From Branchiostoma floridae (taxonomy: Eukaryota > Chordata > Leptocardii > Amphioxiformes > Branchiostomatidae), in NCBI RefSeq assembly GCF_000003815.2, contig NC_049988.1, positions 11,726,521 through 11,790,520 of the forward strand: DNA of 64,000 bases. The letters run 5' to 3'. The notes beneath the pieces are model-generated. The model had not been told where the DNA came from, made no database searches, and saw only the letters and a program-made list of their open reading frames with translations. Of the stretch, positions 10,458 through 20,954 are shown piece by piece (position 1 is the first letter of the stretch; every line of letters begins with the position of its first letter). The position numbers and the translations under genes were made by a program.

Positions 10458-11343
10458 ATGATCTGTTAATAGGTCTCAAGGTCTAATTTGGTTGGATCAA
10501 GGACTCTCTTTCAAACCTCTTTGGTTGGATGCAAAATGTAATGCGTAGATTTCAGCAGAAGAAGTATAAATGTGTACTGTGTAAAATCTTATTGAGTACA
10601 GACTTTTGCTAGCTGTAAGTTTCTGTATATTACTGTGTCACTTGTATATATAGCAGAGAACAGTCTAAGGCGTCACTGAAACAGAAAGAAAATATTGTCT
10701 TGATCACATAACATCTTACTAGTACCAACAAAAAGCAAAAATCTACAAAAGTTCAGGTGTGACATCTTGCCAACTGCTTTGCTGATTGTTTAACAGTTAG
10801 CTACAATCCGTTGTTTTCTACTATTCTTTGGAAATGTATGTTTTAATGTATTAGAATCCGATCCATCTTTTCAACTTGTACGATATTTTTACAATCAAAA
10901 ATGCCCTGCATAATGCCTCGCATCGGCTCAAGCACAGTGCACCATTAAACTATCTAAATTCTCGTCAATCCCCACACACTGGTTTTACTAAAAAAACTAT
11001 ATACCGTTCCTTGGAAATATGTTTCAATGTGTCCGAATTCATGATCACTATCTTTTCAAATTGTACGTTACTCTTACGATCGAAAATGTCCTGCAGGACC
11101 TCCTGCAGCTGCATATATAGACGCACGCCCCCCTCCCACCCGCACGTAAACTGTTCCAATCGTTGCACAATAAACTTGACTGTATACCCTCCACAAAATC
11201 TTTCGTCAAATGTCGTGCTCATTTTACTCACATGACACTACGCCTTAGAATGTAATGTTATATTTTAATACATCCGAATTCCAGAAAGATAACTTTACAA
11301 ACTGTACCAATTTCTGTACGATAAAAATCTCACCTCCTCCGCA
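10458..11343. repeat. AT-rich spacer with three diverged direct repeats
   Basis: Copies begin near 10829, 11011 and 11250 and share TTnAATGTnTnnGAATCCGA/TCCGAATTC, TCTTTTCAA-TTGTACG and ACGATnnAAAATG in the same order, 180-240 bases apart. The minus open frame at 10965-11231 lies within copy 2 and has no recognisable domain. No gene is supported. Confidence 0.45.
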
Positions 11344-11353
11344 CCGTCAACGC

Positions 11354-11578
11354 CCGTGAGGGTATTTACCGGAATAACCCGAAATGACCCGGAATAACCC
11401 GGAATAACCGTAATATTTCTTGTTCCCATGGCCATATATACATTATTTTATGCCAAAATATTGCATTCTGCGATCTTAACTTATCAAAGCACACTGTATT
11501 TCGGTAGCTTTCATCCTTTATTAAGGTTATTCCGGGTTATTCCGGGTTATTCCGGGTTATTCCGCTAAATACCCGGAC
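11354..11578. mobile_element. Foldback/MITE-like element with iterated CCGGAATAAC ends
   Basis: The left end carries GGGTATTTACCGGAATAACC followed by further CCGGAATAAC-type decamers to about 11409. The right end (about 11524-11575) is the inverted complement, four TTATTCCGGG decamers closing with CTAAATACCC. The internal loop is about 115 bases, AT-rich and non-coding. The decamer CCGTCAACGC stands immediately outside both ends, at 11344-11353 and 11579-11588, as expected for a target-site duplication. No transposase is present. Confidence 0.8.
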
Positions 11579-11750
11579 CCGTCAACGCTATCGCAAAATG
11601 AACCGTGCGATTTAACGACAACTCCTCAAATGTTACATGACCAGTGTTTTACTGCAAATCAAGAAACATTTTCCTTTCCTAGACTTTGCTAATGAGCGCT
11701 GCAATGTTTTCTGTACGAGTAGAGGTCATGGATAAACAGTATTCTTACAA

Positions 11751-11868
11751 CGTTTATTTGAAGGGCTAAGAAGGGCTGAGAATTGTCGTAAAAACGCACG
11801 GTACATTGCGTTTATTTGAAGGGCTGAGAAGGGCTGAGAATTGTCGTAAAAACGCACGGTACATTTTG
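11751..11868 (+). repeat. 58-bp tandem duplication
   Basis: Two copies start at 11751 and 11809 (CGTTTATTTGAAGGGCT and on to GCACGGTACATT) with one or two differences, and each contains the internal repeat AAGGGCTgAG twice. Confidence 0.9.
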
Positions 11869-11879
11869 CGACCATAGCA

Positions 11880-12427
11880 GACCCATCCAAGGACGAACCA
11901 TTAAACCGGGGACAAAGCCGGGCGCCTGCGGCGCCCCGGCAAAAAGAGTCCGAAATATATGTAAATTAAAATGCGTAAGATACTTTCAAAATAGTCTCCG
12001 GCAAGCCGCTCAGACCCCACGAGCTTTCTATGCGTTTTACATAGGGGCGGGTAGCGAGCCGCTTCGCGGCGCAAGTCAAAACGGTAGCTAGGTACAAATA
12101 ATTTTGCGATGTTGTTTGCGTATAGTGGCATCAATTATGGATATTAAAAGTATAAGATAGCCTTTGTTAGGTTTGGCCTCAGTCAAAAAATGTCCCTAAC
12201 ATGAACTAGACAGCAACAAATATGACGAAAAATTAGTGTTGGTTGTTTCCCAAATTTGCTCAGAGATGGCTCTAAAATGCACCAGAGAGCATCTAAATCT
12301 TAAAAATTTCCTGGGGGCATACCCCCTCTCGTGCTCTACCCCCGCGCAGCTTGCGCTGCGCGAACGTGGCCTTCGGCCACGTCATTGGGTGCGCCCCCCC
12401 CTTTGAAATTTTCTGGATCCGCCACTG
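11880..12427. mobile_element. Repeat tract ending in a CAGTGGCGGATCCAG-type terminus
   Basis: There is no gene. GC-rich near-palindromes occur at 11917-11940 (GCCGGGCGCC/GGCGCCCCGGC) and 12055-12076 (GCCGCTTCGCGGC). At 12300-12427 a block with CGCAGCTTGCGCTGCGCG and GTGGCCTTCGGCCAC ends, read on the minus strand, with CAGTGGCGGATCCAG at 12413-12427. That is a terminal motif widely seen in DNA transposons. It ends exactly where similarity between kelch copies A and B starts. A related GC-rich motif set recurs near 24600. Confidence 0.55.
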
Positions 12428-14319
12428 GGTGGTGTTCCATCTTTTGGCAACGCAGCACATCGCTTGATGACAAAACATAAATCGATGTGTCACTTGTTGC
12501 AATCAGCAGAATTCGACAGGCTCCCGACACTGCAAAAGAGACGACTGGCGACGTATAGACGCGCTGAAGTTCCACGTGCACCTTTCGAGCGGAACAATTC
12601 CAGTCAGCACTGCCACCTTGCGGAAGACGGCTCCATTGGAAAGTAGTTTATGTGTGCGGTGGGAAACTACTCCGTGACATCACCGAAAAGTCCTGATAAC
12701 CCGCGTCCTCTCAATGTTTTCAATCACTTGAAAGCCAGATGGCAAAGTCTCTGCAAACTACCTGACGAACTCAGCACACATGGCTGTTCTATGTGTGTCG
12801 TACACAACTCCTTGGTCATCATAGGCGGATATACAAACGCACAGAGGGAAAGTGTACAAAGGGAGGCCTTTGTTTATGACCCCCTATTCAACACATGGTC
12901 GACTTTCCCGCCTCTTTCAACGCCGAGAGCTTTGTTAGGGTTGGCTGTGGTGGAGGAGCATGACGTCATCTATGCAATAGGTACGTTAATTGATTTTGAA
13001 TAGCATAAACTACTAGTACAACTACAACTACAACTACAAGTAAAATGCATTCACTTTTGTTATGAATTCTCGGAGCAAAGGGTTATATCAGAGGGCTCCT
13101 TTTCTATGTATAGTATCCATTTATTTATGTTTTTAGCCCTAAAAAAGTAGGTCCATCTAAGGACGTTATATAATGTCATATAACGTCCTTGGTCCATCAA
13201 AAGAATCACATGGCACATTTCATGCATTGGTGTCAATAGTTTATCTCAAACGACCCATTGATGAACAATGTGTTTGCCAGGTGGCTCTATTGTGAAGATG
13301 GACCTCAGTGGACATCCGTTCCCAGAACCGCTAGCCTGTGTAGAAGTGTGCGACCTGAGAATGGGAACATGGAGGGAGGGACCCAGGCTGCCCAAACCCA
13401 TCGTCAGATCGAACGCCGTCACGTGCAACAACACGGTTTACACGAACATCTCCTCACCGCAAAGTGACGTCATCTACAGGTTAGCACGATGCAACTTGAC
13501 TTAGATATGCTTAGAACATGTCTGGCCATGTTTTGCACGTACTTTGGACTCTAGATATTTTCATGTAACAAAATATACAGTATCAAGGAAAAGTACAAGT
13601 GACTATTTAACATACATTCGCATAATTCCATATTTACCGCCACCTCAAAAAACGTTGTAACGAGCTTTGAACACGTCTAGCTATGTTTTCCACGTATTTT
13701 GTGCTCTATATATTTTCAACTAAAAGCTTTTCAGTACCAAGGAAGGGTACCAGCGAATATTTACAGATTTTTAGCTTTTAAAGTTTTTCAGTACAAAGGG
13801 CAGGTAACGTTACAAGCGACTATTTACAGATTTTGCAGCAGATTTTCAGCATTAAGGACTTGATCTGCTTCAACGTTTTGTTTTATGTTTTGTTGCAGTC
13901 TTTCAACGGAGAAATACAAGTGGGAGAGACTGACCGTCGTTCCCAGGATAAGGTTCGTCACCTCCATGACGTCATGGGGAGAGAAGCTGTTTGTGATTGG
14001 TCAGAGAGCACATGATTTCGAGGTTGACCCGATGTGCTTTGACCTTGGATCTGAGGAATGGACGACGCTATTGTATCGTCTGCATGTCCCCCAGCCCCTC
14101 AGGGTTGAGGAAACGCCGTGTTTTGACGATTTCACAATAGTGTCAAATGGCGGAGAGGGAAGTTATCTGTATATTCTGACTCAACATATGACGCATAGAT
14201 ATAACCTTGCTGAGGAAAAGTGGGAAGATCTGGGTTTTCCTGGGTGTCCTGGGTCAGGGTCCTACAGGGTGGTGACCTTGCATGTTCCAGTATCAAAAAT
14301 GGCGCGCTTTCAGCACTGA
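12428..14319 (+). pseudogene. Kelch-repeat protein, copy A (nonsense in exon 1)
   Basis: Three exons align throughout with copy B. Exon 1 ends at 12980 (AATAG, donor GTACGT), exon 2 is 13281-13479 (acceptor TTTGCCAG, donor GTTAGC), exon 3 is 13899-14319 (acceptor TTGTTGCAG, stop TGA). Phases 1 and 2 are consistent. Kelch-type blade sequences are visible: EAFVYDPLFNTWSTFPPLST with VIYAIGG, VCDLRMGTWREGPRLP, and MCFDLGSEEWTTL with YNLAEEKWEDLGFPG. Kelch beta-propellers usually serve as substrate-binding ends of cullin-3 adaptors, but no BTB or BACK exon is visible upstream. A TAG at 12644-12646 replaces a CAG of copy B. The 5' acceptor seen in B is missing, since a transposon end abuts the exon. 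It is probably a pseudogene unless translation starts at the ATG at 12650. Confidence 0.75.
13565..13850 (+). repeat. Degenerate intronic repeats (short array) in kelch A
   Basis: Units of the type TTTTCAGTACCAAGGnnnGGTAC followed by AAGCGACTATTTACAGATTTT occur about four times in intron 2. The same intron of copy B has about eight. Confidence 0.7.
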
Positions 14320-16302
14320 CAGTTTCAATGGTTGGCGATTATTAGCTTCTTTATAAGTTGTATGTTACTCGCTGTGTATTCCATGGTCTGTATTACTTGT
14401 AAGAATAATTTTGAGGAACATTTCAAGGTGTCACTTTGGGCAAACTCACGAATTTTTCAGATCAATGAAGCATGCTATTGCCAATTATTGGCAGAGGTTC
14501 CTCATTTACATGTATCTCCAGTCATACCACAATTGTTCTTCAGTATCACATGAATAACACCGTTAAGTTGATAGCCACCAAATATGACGTAGATTTGGCG
14601 TCTTATGTTACAAATAGGCAAACAGTTATCCCTCTTCCGAAGGGCATTAAGGTTTAATTGATTAGGCTTTATTGTAATCTAAATAATTGTAAACGAACCA
14701 ACTGGATCATACATTTATATGATGTAAGGTGCCTATAGAATAGGACACTTTGGCGTTTTTTTAAGATTACACACTAGCTAACGTTAAATCATTTTGTAGG
14801 GAAATGAAGACAGGAGATAGTTTGTCACGGAGGTCCAACTTTATTCTAAAAGCCTGTAAGTAAGCAGCCATCAAAAGCACAAAGTATTAATCATTCGAAG
14901 TGGTGATACGAGCTTCCATACATGACATCAACTCCTGACAGATAACGGTCTTATGATCAGTTGTCTGGTCAATATAACTGTAACAGTCGGTGTTGATATC
15001 CTAGAAAATCATAGGGAATCCGTTGCGATATTACAATGATGTGTGATAGAATAGTATTTGTCTCTTGAGTATATGTATACAGAGGTTTAGTCCCTCAATA
15101 ATCTCCATTCGCTGTTGATGTCTTATCAAACTGTCACTTAACAACCAGTGTTAGTAACATAATGAATTTAAATGCGACATAATCAGCCCTACAATTAATA
15201 AATAGAAACATTTCATAATGATGGCCTTTCACTGCTGAGGTTGATGATGACCTTTCACTTATCAAACAGACCGGTATCAACTTTTCTGATAAACAGAGCA
15301 GTATTCAGGGTCATTCTGCCCCCTTTACGACCTGTCTTCAATCATTATGACTAATGTTGCTACATAGTCAAATCCTTACACGTGTATCAAACAACACCAA
15401 CAATTAAGAGGTCTGAGCACTTAGTTTCCTATAGTTATACAGGTAATACAATCAGGTCATTTTCACCACCTTAGCACAAAGCCGCGCGCATTGCTCACTA
15501 GCCATTCAGCAGTATTACCATCATGTAGGAACATAATAACTAGGGCCTTCAATGCCGCCTTGAGTGTTTTGTACGGCTCCAATCTAAGATCTTGCACAAT
15601 GTTACAGTGCAGAGCACAAACATGTCCCACTCTCCCCATCGCCCTTCATAATTAGGCAGTAAATTATGCTATGTTTCTTTTGCAAAGCAGCTACTAATAG
15701 GACCCCGTGTAGTCATGTCTTAACGTATGAGAAGAGTTTTGTATTTATCATGAACATCTGACACCAACAAAGTACTTGGTGGAACAGTTCGCTTGCAGTA
15801 GTTTTATTACTGGTCATTTCAGGAACTTAACAACAAACTGAGTTTTCCAGCTGAGGTGAAATCATAGCATATGCGGTCCACGAACGACATTTGAAGTCTT
15901 CATGATTGTGATCCTATAAGGACGTCAGATATTCATAACAAAAACCCTCCCACACGAGTTCCCCACCCCACAACTGAAGAAGGTCTCCCGATCGTTTTGA
16001 CACTGTATATAGTCTGATCAAATCCAATCAATACACAACATCGCTAAAGACGTCATGGAGCAAAGAGGCTCAGATTTGATACGTTTTGACATGTATGTAT
16101 CATTGAGGTCGTTTGAAAACACGATAGTTGATAGCATAGCATATTTCGTCCATTTAGAAAGTTGTTGACATATGAAGTTAATGATAAGAGAGAGGTAGAG
16201 ATGGATATCTTCTATGAAGTTTATGATCTGTTATTTTGTCAGCGCGAACTTCCTGTGAATGATGTTTAACGACCTTTTCAGAGTGAGGGGTAGTCCATGG
16301 TT
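14320..16302. repeat. Block spacer, copy 1 of a segmental duplication
   Basis: No gene is visible between kelch A and the FReD exon. The tract is the first of three related spacers. It matches 37910-39868 over nearly its whole length (for example TAAGTTGTATGTTACTCGCT, CTAAAAGCCTGTAAGTAAGC, GTACGGCTC, CATCAGATATTC) and, more loosely, 44040-45942. It carries the kelch 3' flank at its left and the FReD 3' flank at its right, so the tail-to-tail pair was duplicated as a unit. Confidence 0.75.
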
Positions 16303-17836
16303 TTATTTTCCGGTGCGGAAGTCAGCAGGACGGATCATCATTTTGGACTTTTTGAGGTAAGTCCTGTAGGTGGAGGGTGAAAAGTGATACCAATAGATTC
16401 CATAGCCACTGTGGGTGGTACGGTCGGAAGGCCGGAGGTAGGGACCATTCAGGGCGCTGTGGGCACAGTTACCGTACCACCAACCCCCGGCCCAGACATT
16501 GTAGTTGGCACAATTAGCACTGGAGGTATCCTGATCACGGTCTCTCGTACTGAACCTCGCACCATTGGAGTACGTAAGACTGTCTCCTGCGTCCCCACTG
16601 TAACTACCTAGGCTCAACTGATAGTAGTTCCCCCCTCCAACTCGGAAGGAGGCGTATTTAGCGCACCTGGTGTTGTTAGACCAATCCTCAAGCCCCACGT
16701 ACAGTTCGTAAGTATTCTGGGCAGTTATCCTGTACATGTTCTCCAACCCTAACCAATGCTCCCCGCTAGCGGACCCAAACCCGTACTTGTAATCGTTAAA
16801 CCGTCTGTTAAAGTGTATGGTTCCGTCAAACCTGTTCTGTATAACAGTCCACCCACCCCCGTCTGTAGTCATGTCACAGTACACAGAAAAGGCACCAGAA
16901 CTGACAGGGCGGATAGTGTACACACCGCTTCTAGGGGTGATATAGGGGGCCTGGGCGGCGTAAAGCTCTGAACAATCATCAAAATAGTGTTGCGTCGTAC
17001 GTAATGTCAGCTCTTTGAGCCGATCGTCTTGGTTCTCCCTCAGTTCTTCCCCTCCCTCTTTTCCGGTGTCTTCATCGCTAAGGCTGTCCTCCGGCTCTAA
17101 GAAAACAAACCATAAAGCAACAGATTGTCACATTGTATTAACATGACTTTTAAGACCGCAAGAAAAATGCGTATGACTGACCATTGTCCCACTGCGTTTG
17201 CGTATTTCTATCTGAGCAGAACAGACCGAATAACTGTAACGCAATCATTTACTCCATGTCATGCAACAACAACAGTCATCCTCATATCGAAATTGACTGT
17301 CTACACGACTAAACAGCACAACCCAACAAGGGTGTACGTTTAACAACAACATTATTGATTTCACTCTAAATCTTTAGATACATTCTTTAAATTGTTTGCA
17401 TCCATAAAAGTCGTTGCAGATATAACGAGATGTATGTTGTACCGGATGTGTCCGGTTGTGGTATAAAGGCCCCCTTTTCACTAGACGGTGATCGCGCTGC
17501 GTTCTCACTGCGACCAAATAGGATATGTGTAACCTTCGCTTTTACGCTGGGTATATCATACAAAACGTAAAAGTGTGACTAAGAAGACAACAAAACACAG
17601 AAAGTTTAAAAAGATTAATTTCTTTTTCTATACAATTCGTTGAGGGACATGTCAAATTTTAGGCCGCAGACAGCGCGCGGCGAGAGCGCCGTCCTAGTGG
17701 AAAGGGGTATAAGAAGCTGGTTTATTCTTTTTACCAAGTGTGTTGCAGGTTTTGGTCAGCTTGCAGAGAAATTTGGCGACTTTTGACACGTCCGGCAGAT
17801 TTGTCTCGGGAACTTCGGGGTTGCTCGACACTGGAG
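16303..17836 (-). pseudogene. FReD gene remnant 1b: one short-module exon plus a full FReD exon
   Basis: The FReD exon 16303-17096 (acceptor TTTTCTTAG) is intact. It begins EPEDSLSDEDTGKEGGEELR, then DDCSELYAAQ, the canonical YCDMTTDGGGWTVIQNRFDG, GSASGEHWLGLENMYRIT, RDRDQDT (the probable calcium-site region), a Cys-x-Ser tract and SKMMIRPADFRTGK-stop. Exon 17735-17836 encodes PDVSKVAKFLCKLTKTCNTL, the first Cys-pair module. The signal-peptide exon and modules 2-4 found in the paralogues are missing between and before these. The intron flanks of both exons duplicate those of gene 1a, and a MITE sits between them. The FReD exon could still be used as an alternative last exon of gene 1a: phases match and would give about 420 residues. 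Status is uncertain; the exon calls are strong. Confidence 0.75.
17468..17709. mobile_element. MITE, copy 1 (CCCCTTTTCACTAG ends)
   Basis: The terminal inverted repeats are CCCCCTTTTCACTAGACGG at the left and, read inverted, CCCCTTTCCACTAGGACGG at the right. The ends carry GATCGCGCTGCG and GCGGCGAGAGCGCC. TATAA stands just outside both ends. About 240 bases, non-coding. A second copy is at 28192-28452. It interrupts FReD remnant 1b just past the short-module exon. Confidence 0.85.
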
Positions 17837-18244
17837 CTAGGAACAAAATCATGCATAAGTAGTGCATCGGTAGGGTTGGCACTTAGTTATTATCACATTC
17901 TTACACTATCGATACAACAACGTTTTGTCCTTTTTGTTCGACATTTACGAATTACAAAAGAAATAAGACACCCGATGATAAGACAGTCATCATCTCATTG
18001 TATCTGGAATACAATAGAATAGTCTCTGAATAATCTCCATTCACTGTTGAGGTTGTTCCATTGTCATACAGTGTGGTCTCAACCTCTGATACAGCACATA
18101 CAGGGTCTTTCTGTCACCCGTATGATCTGTCATGAAGTACACCAACAGCAATGAAGGGGTCTAAATAATTTGTTTCCTATAGTTATATAGAGTTTTCTAT
18201 AGTCGTATAACTATGACAGTTGTATATTGTTATGTACACAGACA

Positions 18245-20437
18245 TCACAATTCGATCATCTTCACCATTTTAGCACGAAGCCGCGCGCAGTGCTCACTAG
18301 CCAACCCGCTCTGTATAACAGTCCACCCACCCCCGTCTGTGCCCATGTCACAGTACACAGGAAAGGCACCAGAACTGACAGGGCGGATAGTGTACACGCC
18401 GCTTCTAGGGGTGCCAAACCAGGTCTGGGCGGCGTAAATCTCTGAACAATCATCAAAATAGTAATACGTCCTACTTAATGTCAGGACTTTGGGCTGATCG
18501 TCTTGGTTCTCTCTCAGTTCTTGTCCGCTCTGCCTTTCAGAGTCTTCATCGCTAAGGCTGTCCTCTGGCTCTGAGATAATAAACCACAAAGCAGCAGATT
18601 ATTACATTGTATAAACATAACTTTTAAGACTGCACGAAAAATGCGTATGACTAAACATTGTACCACTGCATGAATAGATGAAAGTTCAATCTCTTCTTCT
18701 GGATAACTCACATTTATATCCTTTGATTTATCCAGAAGAAGAGATCGAACTTTCATCTATTCATTATATTCCTGGATGTATAATCTTCACAAACGTATTG
18801 TACCACTGCGTTTGAAGTTTTGAGCATAATGAACTCTATCCTGAGTTTGAATTCTGCTTTACTGTGCATAATGTAAATAAATCAAGCAACTACATAGATT
18901 CCTTACTTAGAGCAAATTAAATGTAAGTATTGAGACATCTCCTTACCGATGGGCTTGCAGGTAATGTTGTGTTTGGTCTTCATCTTCAATCCAGCCAGTT
19001 TGCAGATGGTCTTCATCGGCTCATGGTCCGGGTCTTGGGCGTGAGGGGTCAGAGCTGTGGACAACAGGACAATATGGATAAAGAAATTATCTTTTTTCTA
19101 TGTGTATCCTGAATGATACGTCTGTGAAAGTCAGACATCCAGGTAATGAGATGTTGACTATAACGTCTGACTGTTTACAAAGCATACAGTATCCAGTTAC
19201 TTGATTGGCCTTTTATCATACTGAATAATATTCAATTTCTCAGATCATAAGATACACAAAACATCTTCGTACGTACCTAGCATAACGCAGCTGGTGCTCA
19301 GGTCACACAAGGTTTCCGCCAGATCTTCGCCATCGTTAGTGGATGTAACGTCGTCCAAACTCAGCTCAAGGTCTACAAATGCAGTGACATGACGGAAATG
19401 ATTCAAGGCAACATAAGAATACATTATGTTGATGTAGCATCGTCTATGTATCATGTAACATAAGAAAAAATGGGGTCTACTTTTGACTGAAAATTTTTGT
19501 CATATTCAACTGACTCTAGCTGGCTAAAAATTCACGTACCTGGCTCTTCGCACTTGGTTTCGTCTGGCAGCAGTGAGGCCTGATCGGCAAGCTGGCAGAT
19601 TCGCTGTTTGGCCCGGAAGTCACTTTCATGGTCCCCCAGCTTGTTACCTGAAAAATGAAATAGAGTTTTCTTTAATTCTACAAACTTTTTACCGGTTGTG
19701 TCAGAATTAGAGTTACTAGGCAAATTACAATGACAGCAGAGTTTGGCTCTGATGATAAAGATAAAAGAAATCAATATGTATTTTTTTATTTAGAGCGTCT
19801 TGGTGAACGATGATGAAGATTTCCTATCAAGTACGTAAACTTGAGCAACATTATAAATCTCACTATAAATTGCTAGATCCATTCTTTGAATTGTTTTCAT
19901 TCATGAAATTGGTTGCAGATATAACTAAATGTACAGGATATGTTTCGTTTGTGGTAACAAGATGGCTTATTCTTTACCAAGTATGGTGCAGGTTTTGGTC
20001 AGATCGCAGAGAGATTTCGCAACATTTGACACGTCCGGTAGATTTGCCTCGGGAACTTCGGAAGTGCTCGACACTGGAGAAAGGAACAAAGCCATGCATT
20101 ATTAGTGTATCGGTGGGGTAAGGACTTTATAGAGCCATTATCACATTATTAAATTATCGATACAACAACGTTTTGTTCTTTTCGTTCGACATTTACGAAT
20201 TACAAAAGAAATGAGACACCCGATGATAAGGCAGTCATCATCTCATAGATCTTATGTTGGCAAAAACCCAAACCATGTATTACACTGTCCACAGGGAAAT
20301 CATGATGGTTTTTAATATATGACAAATAAAATCCAGTATGATTCATAAACCTACCCTGACAGACGATAAGCGCTGTGAATCCCATCCACAGAATCGCAGG
20401 GAGATTCCCAATCATGGTCACTGGAGCAGTACCGATC
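18245..20437 (-). CDS. Secreted FReD protein gene 1a with a truncated FReD exon
   Basis: Coding exons on the minus strand: 20355-20415 (ATG, 20-residue signal peptide; exon begins at 20437 after TTTAATCCAG), 19978-20073, 19540-19647, 19277-19372, 18947-19054 and 18245-18570. Every junction is phase 1 and all splice sites are GT-AG. The four middle exons encode alternating short (DVSNVAKSLCDLTKTCTILG) and long (RICQLADQASLLPDETKCEE) cysteine-pair modules. The last exon starts like a normal FReD (DDCSEIYAAQ, YCDMGTDGGGWTVIQ) but breaks after WTVIQSGL and reads into sequence that is 3'-flanking in the other copies, ending ARLRAKMVKMIEL. The domain therefore loses the C-terminal subdomain with the calcium and ligand sites. 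The frame stays open, about 264 residues. It may be a truncated secreted product, or exon 5 may splice past to the full FReD exon at 17096. Confidence 0.75.
18674..18759. repeat. Hairpin: 31-base inverted repeat with 22-base loop
   Basis: AGATGAAAGTTCAATCTCTT through TGGATAA at 18674-18705 is the inverted complement of TTATCCAGAAGAAGAGATCG through TTTCATCT at 18728-18759, with one mismatch. It lies in the intron before the truncated FReD exon; the matching intron of gene 1b does not have it. Confidence 0.85.
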
Positions 20438-20749
20438 CTGGATTAAAGTATAATAAAGCAACGTCCATCACTATTGACGAAAACAATTGAACCGGAACAT
20501 TCGCAGAATAGTAATCTACTTCAATGTCGTTTAATTTTTTGAATCTTTCTATTTAAGTATTTCATATTGTACAGGTGTGGTTTAATGTTGATCTTGGGAA
20601 ACTCATGTGTAATATTGTAAGTTATATTGTGGGGTACCTCTTGTGACCACCTGCTTTTGTACTCGTAAACGTAAATTAATTTGCTGCACAAATTACTCCT
20701 GGCGTGGAAGGCAGCTACGGTTTTTAGTGTTAGAGCCCTTTCTCAGGAG

Positions 20750-20954
20750 CTGTAAATGCATTTAAGTTCGAGGGGATAATTTCGCGGTAGCGTTAATAAT
20801 AACTTTTCGCAGTGGCTTTAAGTTCGCGGTAGCATCGTGCACTGTAGTCTCTTACTGCCGTGAAAAATGTTCGCGGTGGTTTTAAGTTCGCGGTGAAGCG
20901 GCCACCGCGAAAACCGCGAACATTAAACCACCGCGAAAGTTTCTGCATTTACAG
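20750..20954. mobile_element. MITE with CTGTAAATGCA terminal inverted repeats
   Basis: The left end CTGTAAATGCATTTAAGTTCG-like and the right end, read inverted, CTGTAAATGCAGAAACTTTCG form the TIRs. The interior is built from TTCGCGGTGG/CCACCGCGAA repeats in both orientations, including a strong GCGGTGAAGCGGCCACCGC inverted core. About 205 bases, no coding. It lies upstream of FReD gene 1a. Confidence 0.8.

Noticed and set aside
10139-10486. Long open frames on both strands and a CRISPR-like look
   Set aside because: A 42-base tandem repeat without spacers; its length is a multiple of three, so all frames stay open. The genome is eukaryotic.
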